NCBI RefSeq assembly: GCF_032362555.1
Contig: NC_083527.1
Coordinates: 4,898,001 to 4,962,000, forward strand
From: Amyelois transitella
Taxonomy: Eukaryota > Arthropoda > Insecta > Lepidoptera > Pyralidae
Length of the DNA: 64,000 bases
Direction: 5' to 3'
The position numbers and the translations under genes are program-made. Below the pieces are notes generated by a model. That model was not told where the DNA came from and did no database searches. It was given only the letters and a program-made list of their open reading frames with translations. Position 1 is the first letter of the stretch; every line of letters begins with the position of its first letter. This document shows positions 21,080 through 31,059 of the stretch, one piece after another.

Positions 21080-21958
21080 TAAGTAAGGTAGATGTTGGAG
21101 GAAAAGTAGTTTTGCGTTTGGCCAATAGTTAACCTGAGGGGGCTAAGATATATATGGACAGGTATTTTACATCGGTTGATTTGCTGGATAAATTGCGAGA
21201 AAAGAAAAAGATACAAGGAACTGGAACGTTGAGAAAATCTAAAATTCCTATAACGTGTAAGACGTGGATCACCAGATCAGCTAGTTAGAAATGATGGGTT
21301 ATCTCTTGTTTGAAATGGTATGACAACAAGCCTGTAATAATGGCATCATCTGTTGACTCCAAGCAACCCGAGAACAAGTGCAAGCGTTGGTGTAAGAGAA
21401 CTAAACAATATATTGAAATAGATCGTCCATTTGCTTTTCAGCAGTACAACGAAAAAATGGGAGGAGTGGATATGTTGGATAGAGTTATCAGTTTTTACAG
21501 AAATAGCGCACGATCTAAGAAATGGACTGTGCGCCTAATTTTTCACATGGTTGACTTTGCAGCAGCTGCAGGTTGGTTGGTTTACCGAAAGGAAGCTCAA
21601 TCTTTAGATACCGCTAAGAAGGATATTCTTGACTACCTTGATTTCAAACAAGAAATAGCAAATTCATTACTACACTTTACTCCAGATAGCCAGCAAATAC
21701 AGATTTACACAGAAGTAGATGATGATGAAGAACCGGGTCCTTCGGTAGTAGCATCCACCAGCCGGAAAAGGAAACTACCAACTCCCCAACCTCCCGTACA
21801 GCTGAAGACTGCTATGGCAAGTCATATGCCTATGATTGATTCTTCTGGGGATCACAGGTGCCAGTTGCCTGGTTGTAAGAGTAAAAAAGCAAGGGTATTT
21901 TGTTCAATTTGCAACATGCACCTCTGTCTGGTGGTGGGGCGCAACACTCATTTACGGG
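21080..21958 (+). pseudogene. piggyBac transposase, C-terminal two thirds
   Basis: Begins within GGKVVLRLAN, then GAKIYMDRYFTSVDLLDKL, with the second catalytic Asp in MDRYFTS. From 21310 a clean frame gives WYDNKPVIMASSVDSKQPEN, then QQYNEKMGGVDMLDRVISFY with the third Asp (VDMLDR), WTVRLIFHMVDFAAAAGWLV, and a linker. The Cys tail reads RCQLPGCKSKKARVFCSICN and is cut after MHLCLV. The missing NCFxxFH end is replaced by hAT sequence on the other strand. It splits the DDVSR-family element. Confidence 0.9.
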
Positions 21959-21959
21959 G

Positions 21960-22275
21960 CACAGGCAGTTTACTAGGTTTTTTAATTCTAACCAAAAATC
22001 GTCGGACACCAACCTAAAAACTTCAACTATATTTTCACAAAATTCTTTCAGTTCTAGTAGCCGGACAAGCATCCTATATGTAGATGTCCATCTAGTTGAA
22101 CAATGTAAAATAGGTACTTTCAAATTGGTCAATAGTAGCAGGTTCCTGTTTGTAGGTATGCGTAACATTTTTGAAATATTTCTTGCCACTTGGAATGTTG
22201 TTTGTACTTCTGTAGTATTTTCAGCGGCGTCTTTTATAGATATCTTTTCTAGATAAATGTAAAAGATTTGCAACC
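21960..22275 (-). pseudogene. hAT transposase fragment
   Basis: Minus-strand translation gives NISKMLRIPTNRNLLLLTNL, VPILHCSTRWTSTYRMLVRL, LELKEFCENIVEVFRLVSDD and FWLELKNLVNCLCPV. CxTRWxSTYxMLxRLLELK is the diagnostic block of hAT transposases between the second Asp and the dimerisation domain. Neither the DDE acidic residues nor the C-terminal dimerisation region is present. It is inserted or joined exactly at the broken end of the piggyBac tail near 21958. Confidence 0.8.
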
Positions 22276-22480
22276 GTTTCGGATAATAATAACCATGACC
22301 CTGGAGCTATCTGGGCACATTTATTACCTGTTATTAAATATGCAAAGTAAAACTACCCGAAAATTTCTATTATTCATTTTTTTTTCAGATGGACCAACAA
22401 GCCAATATAGACCATAATAAAACTTTTTTCTGCTCAATTTATTTACATGTAAATTAAATCTTTAATATTCTACATGGTCT

Positions 22481-22645
22481 TTCTCAGATAGTGGCCATGG
22501 TAAGGACATTGCTGATGGCGTTGGTGGCAGTGTAAAACGCAAATTATAAAAGCACTGGAGATATAATCCAAATGGCACCATAGAATATAAACTCCACTTT
22601 TCAGACGATTTTGTTCCATTGCCTAGAAGAAGATTACGTCTTTGA
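22481..22645 (+). pseudogene. DDVSR-family protein, C-terminal part
   Basis: The frame reads FSDSGHGKDIADGVGGSVKR, matching the FFATSHGKGxxDGxGGTVKR motif of the family, then after a stop YNPNGTIEYKLHFSDDFVPL and a stop near 22644. This is the last domain of the element whose front part is at 20000-21052, separated by about 1.4 kb of piggyBac and hAT insertion. The Asp in the GKDIADG stretch corresponds to a conserved acidic position. Confidence 0.6.
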
Positions 22646-23200
22646 TTAACAGTACGCCTTCGCTTTATGAATCCAAGCAACCGATTTCCAAGACAAAGTG
22701 TGATCACCTACAAGAGCTCAAGAATGTCATACATGCCAAGACTGCTACACTTTTTATAATAATTTACCTTTCAAATAATTTTAAGTTCCTTTCTATTTGA
22801 CTGTGAAATGCTGTGATTAGGAGAATTTAATTAGAATTTAAGAGCAAGTACCCAACAGACTATTTTTTTTATGATTACTATTTGTTTAGGTTTAAGTTTC
22901 ATTTACGTTTATTGAAAAATCTAGAAGAAAGTTTATTTTAGTTATTTCAAGTCAAATTTATTCTTATTTGCATCCGCGGATGTGAACTTCTGATAATCCG
23001 CATCCGCATCTGCATCCGCGGAAGTCAAAATTTTCGCATCCACAACAACCCTAGTGAAAACATATAGTCTCAAGATTCTGTTAGCTGTTGTGAACCATCG
23101 CGTATGAGCCATTTTACCTGGATTTTTTTAGGTCAAATCTCGGGAACATGATGCGTTACTTATAGCTTGACACATTTGGTATAAACATTTCTGATCTGTG
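22646..23200. other. No gene; CATCCG repeat patch
   Basis: No supported frame. CATCCGCGGATG and CCGCATCCGCATCTGCATCC at 22972-23030 form a short hexamer-rich palindrome-like patch seen in the ends of several insect repeats. ACCATCGCGTATGAGCCATT at about 23094 may be the boundary of another element. Confidence 0.35.
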
Positions 23201-23201
23201 C

Positions 23202-23640
23202 TTATCCAACAACTAACAATTTGTTAAAGTCTATTTCGTTGTTAGTAAAAAATATATCAAAAGATTCCGCTATAGCTTTTCCAGTACCACACAATAAAGT
23301 TAGATGGCCTAAATATAATAACCCTGGCTCCATGATTAAAGAAACGTGTTCTCTTATTAAAATCGTTTTATGTAAACGTTGGGCTCGCTTTTGAAATACC
23401 AGTGTTTTATCTTTCCTTCCATCAAAGTAATTGCTACTAATTTCAAAAGAACATTCCTGCCTTTGAATGTCCCTTACAAACCTCCTAAATCTTACGGCAA
23501 CAGTAGGCAGCCTTTTAAAAAAATTTTGGCGACACATGTACTCCCCTACCACGGAAGGCGTCGCTGGCTACGGCAAGTTCGACAATGGCGTTTCAATTCT
23601 AACCATTGCCGTTCCATAGTGTTTATGTGTACTTTGACTC
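23202..23640 (-). pseudogene. Unclassified arthropod protein (CSFEISxNYFDGRKDKT family)
   Basis: On the minus strand the frame reads RLPTVAVRFRRFVRDIQRQE, CSFEISSNYFDGRKDKTLVF, then IREHVSLIMEPGLLYLGHLT and GTGKAIAESFDIFF and ends VVG at 23202. I recall the RFRRFVRDxQRQECSFE...EPGxxYLGHLTP...GTGKAIA pattern from multi-copy uncharacterised arthropod proteins. Its order of acidic and glycine motifs is faintly like the front of a hAT RNase-H fold, but I cannot assign it. One in-frame TAG (23565-23567) separates it from the upstream Merlin-derived frame. Truncated at the C-terminal side. Confidence 0.45.
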
Positions 23641-23679
23641 TCACTAGGGCCAGCGACGGGCATTTCCAATGATTGATCC

Positions 23680-24497
23680 ACTGGGATGTCCACTGTGTCA
23701 TTTACGAATTGCTCCCTATGATTCACTGTGAAGTGACCGCCCATATCAAACCGCAGATGCACGCCGAAATACTCGTATGACAGATGCATGTCCGACATAA
23801 GGCTGCTTTCCACTAGAGATGTGCGATGGAAATGTGTCGTGTGAGGATGTCTAGCGGAGCTGTGACGATGCGCATTGTGTGTGGTGCGAGGATGCGTTGT
23901 GAAGTTGTGAAATGTGACGACGGGGTGCGGTGCAGTATGCGCAAACCTCGCAACACATCCTTCTCAACACACATCCCTCGCACATTCCTCGCTTGTTTCG
24001 TATGCGCAAAAATCTAGCTCCGCTGAGCCGTTTCCACCAGAGCTGTGCTGACCGAAACCAGGTAAATAAAGCGATTCCATTGGTTCTTTACAAACACATC
24101 CCTCGCTACGCATCCTCGGACATCTCTGGTGGAAACGCAGCCTAAAAAAGGACCCTCGACGCACGTTGCCTGCTATTATGGGGTCGAGGGTCTGTCGCGT
24201 CTTGTCTGGAATTAATTCGACGTGCATCTGTTTATTCTTTCGGCTAATGCACCCGAAAGACCATGTCTGACGTCGTAGAAGTCGACCCCTATGGTACTTA
24301 TTTATATATAAGTGCGTTTCGTCAACTTCTACGACGTCATCCGAACCCCCCAACATTTCACGGTCGTGGGCTTCGGCCACTTCATACACCTCCGCCTGCG
24401 TTACCTTATCTTTTCTATAAAAGTGCATTATTAATCTTAAGGTGTCCAAAACAGATAATTCGCTTTTCTCAAAAAAAATATTTTTTAAAGGCGACAC
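23680..24497 (-). pseudogene. Merlin (IS1016/ISXO2-like) transposase, split by a MITE
   Basis: Minus strand from 24497: PLKNIFFEKSELSVLDTLRL, IMHFYRKDKVTQAEVYEVAE, then VVEVDETHLYINKYHRGRLL with the first catalytic Asp, WSFGCISRKNKQMHVELIPD and TLDPIIAGNVRRGSFF. A 342-bp MITE (23801-24142, target TAA) interrupts here. Beyond it the same protein resumes as MSDMHLSYEYFGVHLRFD with the second Asp and GGHFTVNHREQFVNDT. Joining across one copy of the target restores the frame. The last acidic residue and C-terminus are replaced by the unrelated sequence at 23640. Merlin elements are cut-and-paste DNA transposons related to bacterial IS1016. Confidence 0.75.
23801..24142. mobile_element. MITE with GGCTGC... 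TIRs, TAA target duplication
   Basis: Ends GGCTGCTTTCCACTAGAGAT and (right end, complemented) GGCTGCGTTTCCACCAGAGA. Internal segments are rich in GAGGATGCG/TGTG-type inverted blocks. TAA occurs at 23798-23800 and again at 24143-24145, and removal of the MITE restores the Merlin reading frame. A 3-bp TAA duplication fits PIF/Harbinger-type mobility. No coding capacity. Confidence 0.85.
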
Positions 24498-24569
24498 ATT
24501 TGCGCCAGTACGGTCAGGACAGTCGCCAGGACCTCACGACAATAAACTCATGGGTCCTTCTGAAAACCA

Positions 24570-24936
24570 ATCTGATTACTAAAAGTGTGTCAAAAAAGCA
24601 ACTGCCTAACCTTGGGAAGTTTCGCACTTGTTTGGCTGACACACTGTGCAAAATAGGTATGTCTGGTGGAAGTAAAAGAGAACGACCCAGTACTTCCTTT
24701 CTAGAACGCGAGCTACAAATAAAAAAAGCCAAAAGGTCCGCAACATCCGCTTCCGTCAAAAGATGTGCGCGTAGATGGGTTTGAACATTGACCTGTATGT
24801 GTATTCGCCAAACGATTACGGTGCAAGATGCCCAATTGTAAGGGCACCACACAATGGTCGTGTACCAAATGTAATGTACCGTTGTGTCTAAATCTAATCA
24901 GAGAAATAACTGTTTCAAAGATTTTCATTCACTTCA
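24570..24936 (+). pseudogene. piggyBac transposase, Cys-rich C-terminal fragment
   Basis: The plus strand carries LPNLGKFRTCLADTLCKIGM, then RERPSTSFLERELQIKKAKR, and after frame changes the tail WPVYVYSPNDYGARCPNCKG, TTQWSCTKCNVPLCLN and NCFKDFH. This is the C-terminal zinc-binding region of a piggyBac transposase. Catalytic domain absent. It is adjacent to, and antisense of, the Merlin relic. Confidence 0.7.
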
Positions 24937-25259
24937 GTAAGCCTTATTCGAAGACAGTCGTAAAATAGAAATAGTCTATAAGCTAGATTATTAATACTAA
25001 CTGTAATGCATACTAATGTATATTTACATCAGTAAGTTTTTTTTATAAAAAAAAATGTTTCTGCATCATACCATTCAAAGTCCTAAAGTTGATAGAGAAA
25101 TCATATAAAACACATAATAACGCAGTGTTACAAATCTGCATCGAAGCGGTCTTTCGAATTAGTAACTCAGATTCACACTAGATGGCGATGTTTTTATTTT
25201 GGACTCATTTGAACCGACGAACTCGTCGAAACCGGTTTCAATAGCTCGCACGGGATTTA
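24937..25259. other. No gene seen
   Basis: AT-rich 3' flank of the preceding piggyBac piece and 5' flank of the next. No frame, RNA gene or strong repeat is visible. Confidence 0.4.
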
Positions 25260-26107
25260 AATTGTGTTTTTTTAGTAAAAATACTGAAAATATCGTCGTG
25301 TTGTTACTGTGAATATCGGTAAGTTATTGAATTTCAGTAATTACATACAATATTTGTTTTATATTGTACTTACAGAGATAGGACCGCGTTTTCTTTTGAT
25401 GCAGTAATGCATCATTGCGCTAGAATGGTACATTCCATATGTTTTTTTCTTATGTATGAATAATTTTATTTCAGGCTAAATTTGGGTTCCAGACCATTTC
25501 ACGACATTTGTCGAATGAAGAACTGGAAAAGCTTTTAGAGATTTGGCAAAATAGTGAGGATGACTTGGATTTCTCTGACGATGATGATGTAGCCGATCCA
25601 TCATACATATTGGATGTGAATGAAAATGCACGTCAAGACTCGGATGATGAACCTGATATACCAAACCCAGTAGATCCTGACATCTTACCACAGTATTTTG
25701 AGACTCATACCATTGCTAACCCATGTGAGACACCCACGACTGTTGATTCAGTTCCTAGTAACAGTTATAAAACTACCCAACGAAATACAAATATTCAAAA
25801 GGCAAATATCATATGGAAAACAAAAAACTTAGAGCTGAATGAAGAGCAAATTAAATTCCGGGGATCTTCCACGTTACCAACTGAAATACTACAGTTGCAA
25901 ACGCCTTTTCAGATATTTTCTTATTTATTCAATGACGATGCTAATTTCGAAGAGGATGATGTAGAAGAATTTAGTTTGTCCACAATTAGCAGCATGCAAA
26001 AAATACTAAATTCTGCAAAAGGGCCTGCTTGTAAAAACACTAACAGCACGATTATAAAAGATACTACGCAGGAGTATAGTAGTAATAGTATTGGAAAGCA
26101 CTCATAA
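25260..26107 (+). pseudogene. piggyBac 5' end: leader exon, intron, N-terminal coding
   Basis: A leader exon ends in a donor (GAATATCG|GTAAGTTAT, about 25319) and the intron closes at TTTATTTCAG (about 25473). The coding frame is open from the acceptor, without an ATG before SRHLSNEELEKLLEIWQ. It continues through an acidic stretch (DDLDFSDDDDVADPSYILDV) to FRGSSTLPTEILQLQTPFQI and FSYLFNDDANFEEDD, the entry of the piggyBac DDE domain. It stops at 26105-26107 and the core is missing. The start codon must be in the leader exon or lost. Confidence 0.65.
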
Positions 26108-26204
26108 AAAATCTCATATTTCATATATGCGCTCAGATAAAAAAACAACGAACGAAAAAACCGCCGTAATAGATTTTATAATAATATAATACACTGATAT
26201 TTTA

Positions 26205-27291
26205 TTTGAAATAGATGAAAGTGAAATGCAAATAAATGGTCAATGTTTTGTCATCAAAGATCGGATTTACAATAATAATAAGCGAATTTTGTTACTGTCA
26301 ACGAAAAACATGATGCAATTATTGCAACAAGCAGATTTTTGGGTCCTTGATGGTACATTTAAGATTGTGCCACACATATTTCAACAATTATACACCATAC
26401 ATGGTAATTTATCAGTAACAGGAAATAAAACAAAAACGTTCCCTTTACTGTATTGTTTATGCACAAACAAAGATAAGAAAACATACGACATGATATTTGA
26501 ATTATTACAAGAATACGGAGTGGAAAATGATTTAGAATTTCATCCAAAAATATGTATTTTGGACTTCGAAAAGGCGGCAATCCAAAGTTTAAAATCTAAT
26601 TTTGAGAATGTGATACTACATGGCTGCCACTTTCATCTCGGGCAAATATTATATCGGCAAGTTCAACAAAGGGGTTTAACACAAAGATATGCAAGTGATA
26701 TAAAGTTTAAAACAGATGTAAAATGTCTTTTGGCACTGAGTTTTTTGCCTCCGAACGAGATTCCTATATATTTTAATAAATTACTCGTCAGTTATAAAGG
26801 TAAATATATAACTACATTTTTTACGTCTCATTTTTATACTTTGCTATACATATAACATGGCAAGTTTTAATTTTTACTATTGTTTTTTTTTTTCAGACGA
26901 CGATGATATTATTTCTTTAGCCCATTGGTTTGAAGAAAATTATGTTAGTGGCACTTGCAGTGCCCCCGCAAGATATATTCCGGAATTTTGGAGCTGCGAG
27001 TTGATAAATACATTAAAATTGCCACGAACTCAAAATTCAGCGGAAGCTTGGCATCATCACATTAACCAAATAATAGATAAAAAATCTCCCGGATTTTATC
27101 ACCTTATAAAAGAACTTATAAAAGAGACAATAATAAAGGAATCAGAGATAGAAAAGATGTTATGCGGATCACCGCCTGAAAAAAAAAGAAGAAAGTATAT
27201 CATTAAAGATGAAAAATTGAAAAAAATAATAGAAATTAAAGAAAATCTTAATGAAATAAAATACTTGAAAGAAATTTCAAAAATAATTTGA
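26205..27291 (+). CDS. MULE (Mutator-like) transposase, two exons
   Basis: The frame 26226-26802 carries FWVLDGTFKIVPHIFQQLYT, with the first catalytic Asp, LLYCLCTNKDKKTYDMIFEL, then KICILDFEKAAIQSLKSNFE with the second, and GCHFHLGQILYRQVQQRGLT. An intron is supported by a donor in AAAG|GTAAATATA at about 26801 and a strong polypyrimidine acceptor TTTTTTTTTTCAG ending at 26896. Exon two gives DDDDIISLAHWFEENYVSGT and LKLPRTQNSAEAWHHHINQI, the conserved NxxExWHxxxN block near the third acidic residue, and ends in a basic tail at 27291. The N-terminal DNA-binding region is missing or very short. The catalytic part looks open and may be recent, but the piggyBac N-terminus directly upstream indicates 5' truncation. 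Confidence 0.75.
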
Positions 27292-27294
27292 ATA

Positions 27295-27592
27295 TTGTTA
27301 TATATTAATTCTGCATTTACACAATTACTGTTAATTAAATTGAAGTTATTTAAAATCTGTATAAATAATAATTTAGAAGAAGTTACCTCTATTGTTAACA
27401 CTTCTAGAAAATAAAGTTATTGTTACTTATATTATTGTTACTTAAATAAGTGTCATTTATTATAATATATTAATCCTGCATGTACGAAATTACTGTTAAT
27501 AAAATAGAAGTTATTGAAAATCTGTGTGAATAATAATTTGGAAGAAGTTATTTCTATCATTAATACTTCTAGAAAATAAAATTCTTGTTACC
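27295..27592 (+). repeat. Duplicated MULE 3' UTR (about 166-bp unit)
   Basis: TATTAATTCTGCATTTACAC... ending TTCTAGAAAATAAAG (27300-27415) is repeated with about 15% change as TATTAATCCTGCATGTACGA... ending TTCTAGAAAATAAAA (27466-27580). Each copy includes its own AATAAA. Confidence 0.85.
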
Positions 27593-27699
27593 AAATAAAT
27601 TTTCAAATAAAAATTACATACTTTGATTTTCGGTAGATAGTTTTTTTTTGAAGACGAAAAATATATTTATTGGATTTATATAAACAGAAAATATGGTAA

Positions 27700-28460
27700 A
27701 GAACCCATTTGGCATTTAAAACTTCGTTGTACCGTTTTCGAACAAATAAAAATCGAAGAAAAACAAATCTAGTTTGTGATAGGTTACCCTATTTATTAAA
27801 TAATGCAGCTGAGAAAAGTATTGGAATTGTTTCTGAATCTGGGTTTATTAATACCGATCTGTTTATAGACTACCTCATTCATTTTAAAGATAATGTTCAA
27901 CCAACTAAGGACAATCCAGTTTTGCTTATTTTGGACAACCACTCTAGTCACATCTCCTTAGCTGCAGTTAATTTCAGTCGTGAGAATGGCATTCACATGT
28001 TGACGCTTCCTCCGCACAGGTCTCATAAGATGCATCGTGGCTTCTTTGGACTTTTGAAAGTCAAATTCGCCTACGAATGTGGTAAATGGCTAAGCCATCA
28101 CCCAGGTCGTGTGATTGGACAAACTGAAATAGCTCATTTAGTGAACGAAGCATTTCAAAAGGCAGCATCGCTCAGTAACGCTGTCTCGGGTTTCAAAGTG
28201 TCTGGAGTTTGGCCAGTAGGAGATATTTTCTCTGATGAAGATTTTGCGGCAGCCTCTGTTACAGACATGATTCCAGTCACAGATGCTTCAGAGAAAGCAG
28301 AGGTGGGTGTTCAGATACGCAAAATGCCAAAGAGCTTGAGCAAGAGTCGCCTTTACTACGTCTCACAGTCCCTACTTCTAATGAATCTCGAGTAGCGTCA
28401 CCTAGCAACTTATCACAAGAGATTGACGACTTATTGTCGGAATCAATGACTGACTGATGT
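27700..28460 (+). pseudogene. pogo-like DDE transposase, C-terminal half lacking the third Asp
   Basis: The frame reads GIVSESGFINTDLFIDYLIH, then PVLLILDNHSSHISLAAVNF with the second catalytic Asp (LDNHxSH). Next is MLTLPPHRSHKMHRGFFGLL, where relatives read HKMQPLDxGFF; the Asp has been removed by a short in-frame deletion. It continues KVKFAYECGKWLSHHPGRVI, AHLVNEAFQKAASLSNAVSG and FKVSGVWPVGDIFSDEDF. A frame change near 28340 leads to a Ser-rich tail (ESRVASPSNLSQEIDDLLSE). The N-terminal half is absent. It is the same subfamily as the copy at 12767, which lacks precisely this region. Confidence 0.85.
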
Positions 28461-28589
28461 AACAATGGCCATGCCACCTGATTTATCGTCCTCAGTATAT
28501 GCTGTACCTTTAACCAGCAAGGAACACGTAGCGTTGTCGACCATTCAAGCATTTCCAAAGGCTTCGTTACAAAACAGACGCAGAATCGA

Positions 28590-28805
28590 AACCTGAAAAG
28601 TATGGCATACAAATATTTTGGCCTTGTGATGCAAATAATTCCTATCCCCTCAATGGACAAATATATACAGAAAAATCCAGTGATGGCAATCGTCAAACAA
28701 ATGTTTGAGAATGCACTGTATTAGATCTTGTGGCTAAATATCAAAATTCAGGACTGAATGTAACGACGGATAATTTTTTACGTCTCCAACTGGCTCATTT
28801 CTTGA
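28590..28805 (+). pseudogene. piggyBac core fragment, subfamily 1
   Basis: Translation gives SKPEKYGIQIFWPCDANNSY, PLNGQIYTEKSSDGNRQTNV, a stop, then TVLDLVAKYQNSGLNVTTDN and FFTS. The second catalytic Asp (VTTDNFFTS) is retained. The piece begins after the first Asp and is cut before the third. Confidence 0.8.
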
Positions 28806-28813
28806 ATTCGTGA

Positions 28814-29570
28814 TAGAATGTATATTCCGAATAAACCTGCGAAATATGGAATTAAGTTGGAAATGATGTGTGATAGCGGCACAAAGTATATGATAGATAG
28901 TACGCCATATCTTGGAAAAGGTACCGATATAGGAGATGTGCCTTTAGGGGAATACTTTGTAAAGGAGATTATTGGAAGCATACATAGTACAAATAGAAAC
29001 GTAACAATGAATAATTGGTTTACGTCAATACCTTTAGCAAAACAGTTTCTGCAATAACCTTATAAATTGACACTTGTTGGTTGGAAGCATACATGGTACA
29101 AATAGAAACGTAACAATGAATAATTGGTTTACGTCAATACCTTTAGCAAAACAGTTTCTGCAACAACCTTATAAATTGACACTTGTTGGTACATTGCGAG
29201 GCAATAAAAGAGAAATTTCAGATAAAATGAAAAACAATAGATACCTAAATGTGAATACGTCAATGTTTTGCTACGACGGGTCTCACACTTCATTCATACA
29301 AACCAAAACCATCAAAAATGGTATATCTGCTATCTTCTTGCGATGAGGAGCCCTGGCTAAAAATTTGATTAGAAATTCCTACAATGACAAGGCACGTAAA
29401 GAACAAGGACAGAATCTGTATTAGGAGGGAAGATTAATGAAGATCAAGGTGAAGATCATGCATCATCTAGTAATTAACTTCAAATGGTTCAGGCCTCAAA
29501 TCCGAGGAAAAGAAAAAATTGTGATATCTGTTCCTACAAGAAAAGGCAGTCTCGTTTGCACAGCGGTCGA
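28814..29570 (+). pseudogene. piggyBac core and tail, subfamily 2, with 109-bp duplication
   Basis: Reads YIPNKPAKYGIKLEMMCDSG, YLGKGTDIGDVPLGEYFVKE, then RNVTMNNWFTSIPLAKQFLQ, where the expected catalytic Asp of xxDNWFTS is Asn. A tandem duplication follows (28974-29082 and 29083-29191) that shifts the frame. The second copy continues YKLTLVGTLRGNKREISDKM. A stop lies at 29345, after which ALAKNLIRNSYNDKARKEQG and the C-terminal SNPRKRKNCDICSYKKRQSR appear in other frames. It is inactive through the D-to-N change and frameshifts. It starts at a homologous position that overlaps the end of the preceding fragment, so two related copies have been joined head to tail. Confidence 0.8.
28974..29191 (+). 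repeat. 109-bp tandem duplication within piggyBac
   Basis: GGAAGCATACATAGTACAAA at 28974 recurs as GGAAGCATACATGGTACAAA at 29083. The two units differ at only a few positions, so the duplication is recent relative to the element. Confidence 0.9.
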
Positions 29571-29589
29571 AGACGGTCGTGCCGAACAC

Positions 29590-30260
29590 GATAGATCCGA
29601 TCACATCTGTTGCCCACTCGCACCGCCGTAACGTCACCCGGGCCGAGCCTCATACAACAAGTTTAGTCGCGAAATTATTTTTATATATTCTGCTCACAAT
29701 TTGTCAACAATCTATGGCATGCCCAATTCTGTGTAAAAGTCAAATGACACAAATCTAGTAAACAATACCACAATGGCATAAGAAACCTCAAATATTTAAA
29801 CACATCGATATCAATCCAATAACAACCCCAACCACATTTTTACTATAACAATGAATAAACATCATTAAATCCACGTGGGTCTTCTTGAATGATCACCAAC
29901 ACCACAGTATCGTAGCTCCCGCAATAATTAAAAAATAAAATCAAACCCCTTAAAGCCAATTAATATACCCTCTAAACCATCAGAACCAGCTAATGTAAAT
30001 AATTCATATATGTTAACGAAATCAAGGAACTTAAATCACCAGACGTAATAAATCTTGCCCATGTAACAATTATTTCATCTTTAGAACACACAAAAACTAA
30101 AAAAAAAGAGAGAAACGACCCAAACACGGACATCCATAATAAATAAATAAAACCATCGGTGTTAATGACAGTGCAAAACAATAAAATAATCCTCGTACAA
30201 AACTTTCTCGAAAGTCAAAGCCGAACATATGCAAGCATTGTGCAATAAACAAAAATAAAA
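29590..30260 (+). pseudogene. 5' region / ORF1 trace of the OTU-LINE
   Basis: A GC-rich start (about 29620) is followed by A- and C-rich, G-poor sequence with many stops, the same base skew as the LINE coding sequence at 34093-38740. The sequence ends exactly at the piggyBac insertion at 30265. I see no recognisable ORF1 motif. Assignment rests on composition and continuity across the insertion. Confidence 0.4.
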
Positions 30261-31059
30261 ATAACCCTTTGACGTAAATGGGACATGGGTGTCCCCAAAA
30301 TTAAATTTGTTTTTTTTCCAATACAGATGACTGTTTTTAATGAATAGCCATTTTATTTCTGAACGAAATTTTGTTTTTACGTGTGGTTGGTACCACTGCG
30401 TGAGAAAAAAATACGAGAAATTCTACATTGTTTATGATAGTTTTGGCGCGCTCCGTAAAAAAATTTTCGCTGGTGATTTAAAATACAAATATATTGTTTT
30501 CAACATTGTTTTACGTGATTATTCATTAGAATGGTAAGTACAGTTTATATTTGTATATATAAAAAATTTAATTAATTACATTTGTATATGTAAAATACTG
30601 ATTTTTTTGTGTGGGACTTAGGTGTCCCAATATGCGTAAAAGGTCGGGTCCCAAGTATAAATGAATACTATATTTTAGCCTTTGTTTTGCACATTCATAT
30701 TAAATTTATAAGCTGTTTATTGTTATTTAGGCTCGTAGAGGAACAAGATTTTTTCGGTTCACGGTCACTGAAGTGGAAGAATATTTGATGGCCGACAACA
30801 GTGATGATGAAGATGCGCTGTTGTTGGATGAAGAGGACCAGTCATTCCTACTACAGGATATGCAAGCTGGTGTCACGGAAGTAATAATTGAGCCCCCTGA
30901 AATAACGTCTTCGGATCCAGAACCCGAAACCATCACTTCGTCGGCGCGTTCCGAAACATCGTCACAAAAATCCATATCAGTTCCAATTTTCAAGTGGAAG
31001 AAGAATACATATCAGCCATACACATTTTCCGAAACTGATTATGAATTTGGTAAGATCAA

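Noticed and set aside
29990..30181. 63-codon minus-strand frame
   Set aside because: Falls in A/C-rich LINE sequence read backwards; no supporting feature.
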